Origin: Firmicutes bacterium UBA2116
Lineage (GTDB): Bacteria; Bacillota; Clostridia; Tissierellales; Sedimentibacteraceae
Assembly: GCA_002331025.1 (NCBI GenBank)
Contig: DCYG01000044.1
Coordinates: 176,991 to 220,083 of the forward strand
Direction: 5' to 3'
Length of the DNA: 43,093 nucleotides
The position numbers were made by a program, and so were the translations under genes. Under the pieces are notes generated by a model. The model saw nothing but the letters and a program-made list of their open reading frames with translations, did no database searches and was not told the origin of the DNA. Shown here one piece after another: positions 1-7,266 of this stretch. Numbering within the stretch: the stretch's first letter is position 1; each line of letters starts with the position of its first letter.

Positions 1-12
1 TTTTTCAACAGC

Positions 13-60
13 CTATCATCTTGATGACTTTGTCATCAAGATGATAGTATCGGATGATAC
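13..60. repeat. Perfect 16-bp inverted repeat plus a second small hairpin
   Basis: Arms at 13-28 and 32-47 are perfectly complementary with a 3-nt TTT loop. A second 5-bp stem (GTATC/GATAC) follows at 47-60. It lies just past the stop codon of the minus-strand MATE gene, but on that strand the hairpin is followed by GGCTGTTGAAAAA rather than a T-run, so it is not a canonical intrinsic terminator. The GGCTGTT(G/A)AAAAA motif recurs near 26189 and 35849, which suggests a dispersed repeat. The window edge cuts the element. Confidence 0.7.
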
Positions 61-75
61 TCTCAGACTGTTATT

Positions 76-1482
76 TTATACTTTTATTTTTGTCCAGCCG
101 CCTTTTAAAAATCTCATATAATTTATAAATAACCTTAATACCTGATCAGTGCCAAATGCAAACCAGGCGCCAATCAATCCAAATCCTAAAGGGTAACAGA
201 ACAGCCACGTAGCACCCGGTCTTACTAAGCCAATACTTAAAAATGATGTTATAGCTACAAATTTTGTGTCTCCCGCACCTCTTAGTATTCCGCCTACAAC
301 TACGTTTGATGATTGTATTGGTGCTGTTGCTGCAATTGTAAGCATAATTGTCGCTCCTGCTGCTATCACGGCTGCATCATCCGTAAACAGAGATACAAGG
401 AAAGAGCCACCAAACAAGAATATGAATACAAATATTAAGCCGACAGTCAGAGCAATCCTCTGAAGAGATTTACCGTATATGGTTGCCAAATCGGATCTTT
501 TTGCACCTAAGCTCTGACCTACCAATGCAGATGCCGCAATCCCCAAACCATCACCAAATGCAAATGAAATACTCATAATATTCACACATATCTGATGAGT
601 CGCATAGCTTATTGTTCCTAAGCCGGCGACTAATTTATTTGTAGTGAAGAAACCTACACGCATAAATACCTGCTCAACAAATGCACTGCTGCTAATACCT
701 AAAACGCTTGATATTATTTCCTTTTCTAATTTCCATGATTGTTTTTTACGAAGCTCTAAAAACTCATGAGCAAATGTAATGGATTTTAATGAAAGTAAAA
801 AACCCACAATATTGCCTATGGCAGTAGCTATGGCTGCACCTGTAACACCAAGTGCAGGAAATCCTAAATGTCCTTTTATAAGCAAAAAATTAAAGAATAA
901 ATTCACCAGATTTGCTGCTATGTTTGTTTTCATTGATATTTTTGTATTGCCCGCACCCCTTTGCGCAGCATTTATTGTTAAGCTCAATGAAGTAAAAAAA
1001 TTACCTACACAGATTATTCTGAAATAAGTTACCGCAATTTCTACTACTTCCTTTTGAGCTCCGGCAAATACAATCAATGGTCTTGCATAAATAATTCCCA
1101 GCACTGATAATATTAATGATAAAAAACCACATATAACTAATGATTGCCTTAACGCTTTGTTTGCATCCTCCCTGTTGTCTTCACCTTTTCTTCTGGCGAC
1201 GACAGCAGTAACTCCTATATTTAAAGAAAATATAACTGCTAAAAGTATCAGCCTCGGTTGGGTAGTTATACCGACTGCTGAGATGGCAGCCGCTCCTAAT
1301 GCGCCAACCATTATCAAGTCTGCAGAGGATATAAGCTGGACCAGGACAGCTTCTATCGCTGACGGCCACGCAACCTCTATTGCATTTTTATATACTTCTT
1401 TATCAGAAGGAATATCCCCAACAATCTGGTCTTGTCTGACCATAAATTTATTGGAATAAATACGTCCTGAAAATTTTGTCAT
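76..1482 (-). CDS. MATE family efflux transporter
   Basis: This 468-residue membrane protein has the length, about 12 hydrophobic segments and two internally similar halves expected of MATE cation/drug antiporters, which export drugs or metabolites using a Na+ or H+ gradient. Recognisable family stretches are WPSAIEAVLVQL at the start of the first half and GLGIAASALVGQSLGAK at the start of the second. The ATG at 1482 is preceded by GGAG seven bases upstream. A terminator separates it from the flavodiiron gene, so it probably has its own promoter in the 1483-1560 gap. The substrate cannot be read from sequence. A second, distinct MATE gene lies at 32494. Confidence 0.9.
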   Translation of the reverse strand: MTKFSGRIYSNKFMVRQDQIVGDIPSDKEVYKNAIEVAWPSAIEAVLVQLISSADLIMVGALGAAAISAVGITTQPRLILLAVIFSLNIGVTAVVARRKGEDNREDANKALRQSLVICGFLSLILSVLGIIYARPLIVFAGAQKEVVEIAVTYFRIICVGNFFTSLSLTINAAQRGAGNTKISMKTNIAANLVNLFFNFLLIKGHLGFPALGVTGAAIATAIGNIVGFLLSLKSITFAHEFLELRKKQSWKLEKEIISSVLGISSSAFVEQVFMRVGFFTTNKLVAGLGTISYATHQICVNIMSISFAFGDGLGIAASALVGQSLGAKRSDLATIYGKSLQRIALTVGLIFVFIFLFGGSFLVSLFTDDAAVIAAGATIMLTIAATAPIQSSNVVVGGILRGAGDTKFVAITSFLSIGLVRPGATWLFCYPLGFGLIGAWFAFGTDQVLRLFINYMRFLKGGWTKIKV

Positions 1483-1561
1483 TTTTTTCTCCTTTATTTC
1501 AATTCCAATTATATGTTACCTCTTTTATAATAATAATTCAATACACATTATGTTACCGGCA

Positions 1562-1598
1562 GAAAAGAAAAAACTGCTTAGTTATTCATCCTAAGCAG
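1562..1598 (-). terminator. Intrinsic terminator of the flavodiiron gene
   Basis: On the minus strand an 8-bp stem, CTGCTTAG/CTAAGCAG (1591-1598 with 1574-1581), is followed by a T-rich run. It sits between the end of the flavodiiron gene and the start of the MATE gene. Confidence 0.85.
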
Positions 1599-1622
1599 CT
1601 TTTATTGCTTTTTATTAAAATT

Positions 1623-2798
1623 TTAGTTTAAGGAAGCTCCGAATTCTTTGCATCTGTTGATTGCATCTTCGTCAGGATTCCAAAGCTCTTTTATTCCTTC
1701 TGATATTACTTCAAACTTACTTTCCTTTAGTTCTTCCGTAACTATTTTTACTGATTCACCGCTCCATCCATAAGATCCGAATGCTGCAGCTTTTTTATCT
1801 GTGAACTTCAGTCCTTTTATCATTTCCAACAAGCTTGCCACAGATGATAAAATCCCATTGTTGATTGTGGATGAACCGATTAGTATCATTTTGGATTTAA
1901 ACACTTCGGTGATAATATCATTTTTATCTCTCTTCGCACAGTTAAACAGTTTAATAGTTACGTCCTTATCCTTGCTTTTAATGCCTTCTGCTATTGCTTC
2001 AGCCATTCTTCTTGTGCCGTCCCACATTGTGTCATAAATTATGGTTATTTGATTTTCTTTATAACTCTTTGCCCATTCAACATATTTATTAACTATTTGC
2101 AGAGGATTATCTCTCCATATAATTCCATGGCTTGGGCAAATCATACTGATTGGTATGTTTAATGCGACAACTTCCTCGATTTTGCTTACAACAAATTTAC
2201 TGAACGGAGTAAGTATATTTGCATAATACTTAATAGCTTCATTAAACAATTCTTCCTGATCTACTTTATCATTGTACATCAGTTCGGATGCATAATGCTG
2301 ACCAAAAGCATCGTTGCTGAAAAGTATATTTTCTCCTGACATATATGTCATCATGGAATCCGGCCAATGAAGCATTCTTGCTTCAACAAAGACTAATTTA
2401 TTTTTACCTATGTCAAGAGTATCACCGGTTTTTACCTCAACAAAATTCCAATCCTGATGATAATGTCCCTTTATTATTTTAGCTCCGTTTTTAGTACAAT
2501 AAATAGGTGTATCAGGTATTTCTCTCATTAAATCAACCAATCCACCGGAATGATCCACTTCGTTATGATTCATAATTATGTAGTCAATTTTGTTTAAGTC
2601 AACTTCTTTTTTTAGATTTGCAACAAATTCCTTTGAAAACGGCTTCCACACGGTATCAATTAAGACAGTTTTTTCATCCCTTATCAAGTACGAATTGTAA
2701 GATGATCCTTTGTGTGTTGAATACTCATCTCCATGAAATCTGTTCAGTTCCCAATCAATTTTTCCTATCCAGCTTACCGTATCTGTTATTTTAAACAT
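1623..2798 (-). CDS. fprA: Flavodiiron protein (anaerobic O2/NO reductase)
   Basis: Flavodiiron proteins reduce O2 to water and/or NO to N2O in the cytoplasm of anaerobes. The 391 residues show the standard layout: a metallo-beta-lactamase-like domain (about 1-245), then a flavodoxin domain (about 250-391, starting ITIIYDTMWDGTRRMAEAIAEG). The diiron ligand motif HNEVDH is at 78-83; further ligand candidates lie in LHWPDS, SNDAFG and CPSHGI. There is no fused rubredoxin or flavin-reductase domain, so an external electron donor is needed. The ATG has GGGAGG upstream. It is the last gene of a minus-strand run behind a hemerythrin-like gene, consistent with an oxygen/NO detoxification operon. 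Confidence 0.93.
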   Translation of the reverse strand: MFKITDTVSWIGKIDWELNRFHGDEYSTHKGSSYNSYLIRDEKTVLIDTVWKPFSKEFVANLKKEVDLNKIDYIIMNHNEVDHSGGLVDLMREIPDTPIYCTKNGAKIIKGHYHQDWNFVEVKTGDTLDIGKNKLVFVEARMLHWPDSMMTYMSGENILFSNDAFGQHYASELMYNDKVDQEELFNEAIKYYANILTPFSKFVVSKIEEVVALNIPISMICPSHGIIWRDNPLQIVNKYVEWAKSYKENQITIIYDTMWDGTRRMAEAIAEGIKSKDKDVTIKLFNCAKRDKNDIITEVFKSKMILIGSSTINNGILSSVASLLEMIKGLKFTDKKAAAFGSYGWSGESVKIVTEELKESKFEVISEGIKELWNPDEDAINRCKEFGASLN

Positions 2799-2868
2799 AT
2801 TTGCACCTCCCGATTTCTATTTATCTTAAATATATATCAAATGATTAACTATTACAACATTTTAATCA

Positions 2869-3423
2869 TTACAGATATCTTTTTTCCAAGTTCTCCAGAA
2901 TATCCACATAATATTTTTGTGTTCCTTTTTTTTCTGCTTCAAGCTCAAATTCTTCTGTTTTTAAATTAATTTCATCAATAATCTCTTTAGGAAGATTTGT
3001 TTCTCCAAACTTATAAACCGCATCATTTTCTTTAGCAATATGTCTTTTCAACAAATGAGTATATCCTATCGCATTACTTATTATGTCAAGCTTACTTTCC
3101 TCATCGCCGTTTTTAACTCTTTCCAAGGCATCTCTCAGATCACTCATATACAATCTTCCTAAATCGTGCTCTACAAGCATTCCGTGAGTTATTAAGTTTT
3201 CACCTAATTTTCCCAGCTTAGTTTGCATTTCCTTAAACAAGAATTTTTCTTCTTTCCCGTGATGATGTTCATCAGCATAATTTTTTATAAATTCAATCAT
3301 TTTATAAAAATCATCGTAGTTTATATCCTCACCCTTCATCACTTTGTAACATGCTTTTCTCACAACATTCAGCATTCTAAGTATATAATCATGTTCCATT
3401 ACCATTATTTGCACACTGTTCAT
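2869..3423 (-). CDS. Hemerythrin HHE-domain protein
   Basis: The 184-residue, mostly helical protein carries hemerythrin-type iron ligand motifs in order: MEHDYILRM near the start, a helix with DEHHHGKEEKFLF (about 55-67), HGMLVEHDLGR (about 83-93) and HLLKRHIAKEND (about 130-141). Family members bind a non-heme diiron centre and sense, store or detoxify O2, or repair iron-sulfur clusters (YtfE/RIC-like). It lies between an uncharacterised gene, which it overlaps by ATGA, and the flavodiiron gene. The start is supported by AAGGAG placed inside the upstream gene. Placement suggests O2/NO handling; the exact role is not visible. Confidence 0.9.
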   Translation of the reverse strand: MNSVQIMVMEHDYILRMLNVVRKACYKVMKGEDINYDDFYKMIEFIKNYADEHHHGKEEKFLFKEMQTKLGKLGENLITHGMLVEHDLGRLYMSDLRDALERVKNGDEESKLDIISNAIGYTHLLKRHIAKENDAVYKFGETNLPKEIIDEINLKTEEFELEAEKKGTQKYYVDILENLEKRYL

Positions 3424-4022
3424 ACTATTCTCCTTGAAATTTTATATGTATCATCACTTATTTTTTCATACTTGATATTTGATGGATTTAATAATCCCTT
3501 AATGAATTCATCTCTAAGCATGTAATAAATTTTTATGTCGCCCTTTGCTTCACTCCAGTATTTACTGTGTACACATTCATATCTTTTCCAAACAACTTCA
3601 TTTTCATCTTGATTTACAACAGCATTTACATGGTCGCAGGGCATTCCGTCCAATAGCGTATCGTTTACGGCCTTAAATGCTTCCTCTATCTGAGAATTAC
3701 TGTTTAGCGGTGAGTAACTCTCTCCGTTTTTAAAGAAAATTTTCTTGATTTTTTCAATCGAATCAGATGTTTCGTCAAGCAATGCCACTGCAAAGGCAAG
3801 CTTTGTTTCAACCTTTGATATTTGATTTTGAAGCCATCCATGAATATTTCCCACGTCTATAACCTCATCTAATGGCTTTAAATCTCCGTCACCGTATTTT
3901 TCACACAAAATTTTTTTAAAATCTGTGTCATCCGTTAAAGCTAATATATCTTCAACTATATTATTTTGAATTTTTATTTTATTATATAACCAAAAATGTA
4001 TTGGTCCTAAAAAAGCACTCAT
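3420..4022 (-). CDS. Uncharacterised protein coupled to hemerythrin gene
   Basis: I do not recognise this family. It is a 200-residue soluble protein with no signal peptide, starting MSAFLGPIHFWLYNKI. Features that could be functional are the H-x-W segment near residue 9, a MPCDHVNAVV segment about residue 127 (Cys next to Asp-His, possibly metal-binding or catalytic) and a later YECVHSKYW segment. The start has GGAGG nine bases upstream. Its TGA overlaps the ATG of the hemerythrin gene (ATGA), so the two are almost certainly translationally coupled, which implies a shared O2/NO or iron-related job (inference). Confidence 0.85.
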   Translation of the reverse strand: MSAFLGPIHFWLYNKIKIQNNIVEDILALTDDTDFKKILCEKYGDGDLKPLDEVIDVGNIHGWLQNQISKVETKLAFAVALLDETSDSIEKIKKIFFKNGESYSPLNSNSQIEEAFKAVNDTLLDGMPCDHVNAVVNQDENEVVWKRYECVHSKYWSEAKGDIKIYYMLRDEFIKGLLNPSNIKYEKISDDTYKISRRIV

Positions 4023-4080
4023 TTTTTCCTCCTATCCTCATAGGCTCTCCCTGTTAAAAGAGGGGCGTCCCATTTCCTAT

Positions 4081-4150
4081 ATACTGTAAGTGAAAACAAT
4101 GAGCATGAAATATTTCATGCTCATCTCTATTGTGTCATCACATACAGTAT
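4081..4150. repeat. Nested 70-bp palindrome
   Basis: An inner perfect 26-bp palindrome with no loop at 4099-4124 (13-bp arms) is enclosed by outer arms ATACTGTAAGTGA (4081-4093) and TCACATACAGTAT (4138-4150), complementary at 12 of 13 positions. It fills most of the gap between the DUF1858 gene and the unknown coupled gene. No T-run follows on either strand. The outer right arm runs into the dispersed repeat at 4151. Confidence 0.75.
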
Positions 4151-4190
4151 AAGCGACTGACACCAAATCGAAGATTTGGGTCCTCTGCTT
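4151..4190 (+). repeat. Dispersed hairpin repeat, copy 1
   Basis: The sequence contains the core GACACCAAATC-GAA-GATTTGGGTC, with a 7-bp CCAAATC/GATTTGG stem and partial extension to AAGC/GCTT. It abuts the stop codon (TAA, 4189-4191) of the DUF1858 gene. Related copies are at 6781-6825, 6833-6878 (both inverted) and 21194-21235. Confidence 0.85.
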
Positions 4191-4398
4191 ATTGTTCTGA
4201 ATTCTGAAAATTATTCAATCTCTGAAGTAATTCGTCCACGTTAAATCCATGTACCATCGCAGCATCTTCGATTGATTCCATCTGAGATGAAGGGCATCCT
4301 AAGCAATGCATTCCTGCACTCATCAGTATTTGCGCAAATCCCGGATTGATTTGCAATATTTCACCTATATACATATCTTTTGTAATTTCCTTTGCCAT
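4189..4398 (-). CDS. DUF1858 domain protein
   Basis: This 69-residue cytoplasmic protein matches the small DUF1858 family (ScdA N-terminal/hybrid-cluster-associated type): an N-terminal helix with IGEILQINPGFAQIL, then the redox-type motif HCLGCPSS (Cys32, Cys35) and a helical tail. Family members often accompany hybrid cluster proteins and Fe-S repair functions. The start is set by AAGGAGGT just upstream of the ATG at 4398; a longer in-frame extension upstream falls in a repeat and has no ribosome site. It lies downstream of hcp on the same strand, so a shared role in nitrosative stress is likely (inference). Confidence 0.85.
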   Translation of the reverse strand: MAKEITKDMYIGEILQINPGFAQILMSAGMHCLGCPSSQMESIEDAAMVHGFNVDELLQRLNNFQNSEQ

Positions 4399-4419
4399 AA
4401 AGACCTCCTTATTACGATT

Positions 4420-4570
4420 GATTAGCAATTGATATGCTATTGTTGAGCAATTGACCATCAATTGACTAAAGCATTTTGACTTTATTCTTACCAATTATCA
4501 ATAATTTAGTATTATTTATTAAATTCTCAATTATCAGCTATCAACATCCATTGCATATCAACAGCTAATC
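4420..4570. repeat. Imperfect inverted repeat between hcp and DUF1858 gene
   Basis: The left arm (4420-4448, GATTAGCAATTGATATGC...) matches the reverse complement of the right arm (4542-4570, GATTAGCTGTTGATATGC...) at most positions. The arms enclose about 93 AT-rich bases. The whole gap is also rich in short CAATTG/CTATTG-like words. No gene was seen in the gap. Confidence 0.6.
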
Positions 4571-4591
4571 TACTGCCTGTCTATTGCTTAT

Positions 4592-6235
4592 CTATTGCAG
4601 AAATATCTTTAAATCGTCTTCTACAGTTCCTATCCCTGCTATTCCAAAGTTTTTAACCAATACGTCAGCTACGTTTGGTGATAAGAATGCCGGCAATGTC
4701 GGTCCTAAATGAATATTTTTAACTCCTAAATACAACAGTGCAAGTAATACAATAACAGCTTTTTGTTCATACCATGCAATGTTGAATGCCAGCGGTAATT
4801 CATTGATATCCTCTAATCCAAACACTTCTTTTAATTTTAATGCTATAAGAGCAAGAGAGTATGAGTCGTTGCATTGTCCTGCGTCCAGAACTCTGGGAAT
4901 ACCTCCGATATCTCCCAATTCCAGCTTATTGTATTTGTATTTAGCGCATCCTGCCGTTAAAATAACTGTATCATTTGGAAGTGCTTTAGCAAAATCTGTA
5001 TAATAGTTTCTTGATTTCGCTCTTCCGTCACATCCAGCCATTACGAAGATTTTTTTAATTGCTCCCGATTTAACTGCATCTACAACCTTATCTGCTAAAG
5101 CAAATACCTGTTCATGAGCAAAGCCGCCAACTATTTCGCCTGTTTCAATTTCTGTAGGTGCAGAGCATTTCTTTGCAAGCTCAATTATTTCCGTAAAATC
5201 TTTCTCTGAACCTGTAGCACCTGCTATATGCTTACATCCCGGATATCCCGCAGAACCTGTTGTAAACAATCTGTCCTTGTAGCTGTCTCTTGGAGGCACT
5301 ATACAGTTTGTTGTCATTAAAATAGGTCCGTTGAATGATTCAAATTCTTCTTTTTGCTTCCACCAAGCATTACCGTAGTTGCCAACTAAATTCTTGTATT
5401 TTTTAAGATGTGGATAGTAGTGAGCAGGAAGCATTTCTGAGTGAGTATAAACATCCACTCCTGTTCCTTCTGTTTGCTTTAACAGCTGTTCTAAGTCTCC
5501 CAAATCATGTCCTGATATTAATATACCCGGATTTTTACCAACTCCTATATTTACTTTCGTAATTTCCGGATTTCCGAATGTGCTTGTATTAGCTTTATCC
5601 AGCAATGCCATTGCAGATACCCCGATTTTCCCTGTTTCTAATGTTAAAGCAACTAAATCATTTACATCTAAGCTGTTGTCTAAAAGCTTCGCCAGTGCAG
5701 ACTGCATAAATGCATTTACTTCTGAATCATCATATCCTAACACATTTGCATGCTTCATATATGCTGACATACCTTTCAACCCGTAAGTTATAAGCTCTCT
5801 CAAGCTTCTTACATCTTCATTTTCTGTTGCCAGTACACCTACTTCATCTGAATTTGCTTTGACTTCAAATTCAGCTTCTGTATCTGCAGTCCATAAAGCT
5901 GCTTCTGATAAATTTGCACTGTTATCTAATTTATTTAATAAGTCGTTTTTAACTTTTAGTGTCATTTTAATTCTATCATTAAACACGCTGTCGTCAAAAT
6001 TTGCATTTGTTATGGTTGTAAATAAGTTAAGAGTTATTAAATGATCTACATCTGATGAAATTTCTTTGCCTTCTTTTCTTAATTTTGAAGCAACTTCCGA
6101 TAATCCTTTAGATGTATAAATCAATAAATCCTGTAAATTTGATGTTTCAGGCGATTTGCCGCATACTCCTACCTTAGTACAACCGGCACATCCAGCTGTT
6201 TCCTGACATTGATAACAAAACATTGCATTTTTCAT
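4592..6235 (-). CDS. hcp: Hybrid cluster protein (hydroxylamine reductase), class I
   Basis: Hcp is a cytoplasmic Fe-S protein that reduces hydroxylamine in vitro and acts as an NO reductase or S-nitrosylase in vivo. The 547-residue protein begins with four cysteines in the class I pattern CxxC-x8-C-x5-C (Cys7, 10, 19, 25), typical of anaerobes, and later carries hybrid-cluster stretches such as SGHDLGD, TTNCIVPP, GYPGCKHI, ILTAGCAKYKYN and DAGQCNDSYS. The ATG is preceded by GGAGGA. A perfect TGTAACA/TGTTACA palindrome lies about 85-100 bases upstream, consistent with NO-responsive control by a CRP/FNR-family activator such as HcpR. A DUF1858 gene follows on the same strand. Confidence 0.96.
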   Translation of the reverse strand: MKNAMFCYQCQETAGCAGCTKVGVCGKSPETSNLQDLLIYTSKGLSEVASKLRKEGKEISSDVDHLITLNLFTTITNANFDDSVFNDRIKMTLKVKNDLLNKLDNSANLSEAALWTADTEAEFEVKANSDEVGVLATENEDVRSLRELITYGLKGMSAYMKHANVLGYDDSEVNAFMQSALAKLLDNSLDVNDLVALTLETGKIGVSAMALLDKANTSTFGNPEITKVNIGVGKNPGILISGHDLGDLEQLLKQTEGTGVDVYTHSEMLPAHYYPHLKKYKNLVGNYGNAWWKQKEEFESFNGPILMTTNCIVPPRDSYKDRLFTTGSAGYPGCKHIAGATGSEKDFTEIIELAKKCSAPTEIETGEIVGGFAHEQVFALADKVVDAVKSGAIKKIFVMAGCDGRAKSRNYYTDFAKALPNDTVILTAGCAKYKYNKLELGDIGGIPRVLDAGQCNDSYSLALIALKLKEVFGLEDINELPLAFNIAWYEQKAVIVLLALLYLGVKNIHLGPTLPAFLSPNVADVLVKNFGIAGIGTVEDDLKIFLQ

Positions 6236-6291
6236 TAATCTTCCTCCAAAACTTTAATCATATTTTTTAATTTTGTCTGTCTTTTATAGTT

Positions 6292-6334
6292 ATATTAAAA
6301 CATATGCCTTGTAATTTCTGTAACATTTGTTACA
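6292..6334 (-). promoter_or_regulatory. Probable HcpR-like operator and promoter of hcp
   Basis: TGTAACATTTGTTACA at 6319-6334 is a perfect palindrome with 7-bp arms. On the minus strand a candidate -10 hexamer TAATAT (6297-6292) would put the start point near 6285 and the palindrome centre at about -41.5, the usual position of a CRP/FNR-type activator overlapping -35. GTAAC/GTTAC palindromes are, to my recollection, reported for HcpR in Clostridia; the 4-nt spacing here should be compared with that motif. Confidence 0.6.
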
Positions 6335-6509
6335 ATGCTTGATTATTATATATCTATTTTTCTAATACCCTGATAATACAGTCATAAACATTCAATAATT
6401 GCCTGCCATTCAACGATATAAATATTGTGATATTGCTTTATTGACATCATGTTATATTTAATGTATTGTTTAGTTAAGCTAAATTTAAATATTGGAAATC
6501 GGAGGTACT

Positions 6510-6782
6510 ATGGATTTTAAACACGAGAAAAGCAGAATTTATCTGGAAAATGAAGACGGCAATTGTATAGCTGAGGTTACATTTCCCGAAGTATCAAATG
6601 ATAAGGTTAATGTAAACCATACATATGTAGACCGTTCCCTGAGAGGTCAGGGGGTTGCTGATAAGCTTATGACCGCTTTAGCTTTAGATTTAAGAAAAAA
6701 CAATAAAAAAGCAACGGCAACTTGCTCGTATGCAGTCGATTGGTTTGAAAAACACCCGGATTTCGAAGATGTATATAAGTAG
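6510..6782 (+). CDS. Small GNAT-fold N-acetyltransferase (YidJ/COG2388-like)
   Basis: The 90-residue protein matches the short GNAT-like family that contains only the acetyl-CoA-binding core: a beta strand VNHTYVDRSLRGQGVADKLM (the RGxGVA turn is the pyrophosphate loop), then ALALDLRKNNKKATATCSYAVDWFEKHPDF. The target of acetylation is unknown. The start at ATG 6510 is chosen because GGAGG sits at 6501-6505; an in-frame TTG at 6492 would put the ribosome site inside the gene. The stop codon TAG (6780-6782) lies in the first unit of the tandem repeat that follows, so the repeat supplies the gene's end. Confidence 0.9.
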   Translation: MDFKHEKSRIYLENEDGNCIAEVTFPEVSNDKVNVNHTYVDRSLRGQGVADKLMTALALDLRKNNKKATATCSYAVDWFEKHPDFEDVYK

Positions 6783-6902
6783 ACGACCCAAATCTTGATT
6801 TGGTGTCGGTCACTTATGCTGTATGCGAAAGTAGACGACCCAAATCTTTGATTTGGTGTCGGTCACTTATGCTGTATGCGAAAGTAGACGACCCAAAATT
6901 TT
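6779..6902. repeat. Tandem copies 2 and 3 of the dispersed hairpin repeat
   Basis: Units starting GTAGACGACCCAAATC begin at 6779, 6831 and 6884 (periods 52 and 53); the third breaks off after about 17 bases. Each full unit contains a GACCCAAATC / GATTTGGTGTC hairpin followed by CGGTCACTTATGCTGTATGCG, and is an inverted version of the element at 4138-4190. No T-run follows within the units. The array lies between the acetyltransferase gene and the T-box transcription unit. Confidence 0.9.
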
Positions 6903-6911
6903 AAAAAACTC

Positions 6912-6940
6912 TTTACAAAATCATTTATATGTGTTATCTT
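6912..6940 (+). promoter_or_regulatory. Sigma-A-type promoter of the T-box/ABC operon
   Basis: TTTACA (6912-6917), a 17-base spacer and TATCTT (6935-6940). It would start transcription near 6947, just before the T-box leader. Confidence 0.6.
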
Positions 6941-6946
6941 ATGTAA

Positions 6947-7233
6947 AAGTTAAAAACAAATACAAGCTATGATAAGAAATAGTAGGTATATGATTTCTTT
7001 TCAGAGAGTGCATGGTTGGTGAGAATGCATAAAAAATCTATATCGAACACGTCTTTGAGCTGATTGATGAACCCCGCAGGGAAGTAGTTTAATTCGGATT
7101 CTCGCACCCGTTACAGTGCAAAAGTATGACAGTACTTTATGAGTTTGATGTCGTGAGGCATCAATAAAAAGAGGTGGAACCACGTGATTAATACTCTCGT
7201 CCTCTAAGGAAACTTAGAGAACGGGAGTTTTTT
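6947..7233 (+). promoter_or_regulatory. T-box leader riboswitch of the amino-acid ABC importer
   Basis: The leader has the AGAGAG element (7003-7008), the GGTTGGTGAGA apical part (from 7014), a specifier region GAA-CAC-GTC-TTTGAG with candidate specifier CAC at 7048-7050, the T-box sequence GGTGGAACCACG (7173-7184) and a terminator at 7194-7233. Uncharged tRNA pairing at the TGGA bulge (7175-7178) would stabilise the antiterminator and switch on the importer. CAC would read histidine, but the base after TGG is A, which fits a U73 discriminator rather than the C73 usual for tRNA-His. The amino acid is therefore uncertain. Confidence 0.9.
7194..7233 (+). terminator. T-box regulated terminator
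   Basis: The stem CTCTCGTCCTCTAAG / CTTAGAGAACGGGAG has a GAAA loop and is followed by TTTTTT. It is the alternative to the antiterminator and lies 33 bases before the first importer gene. Confidence 0.9.
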
Positions 7234-7266
7234 AATTATACAATTTAAAATTTAAAGGAGAAAAAA

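Noticed and set aside
6779..6902. CRISPR array
   Set aside because: The units are contiguous with no unique spacers, only two full copies exist, and no cas gene is near.
7001..7183. Minus-strand ORF of 60 codons
   Set aside because: It lies opposite the T-box leader, whose conserved elements explain the sequence; no ribosome site or family match.
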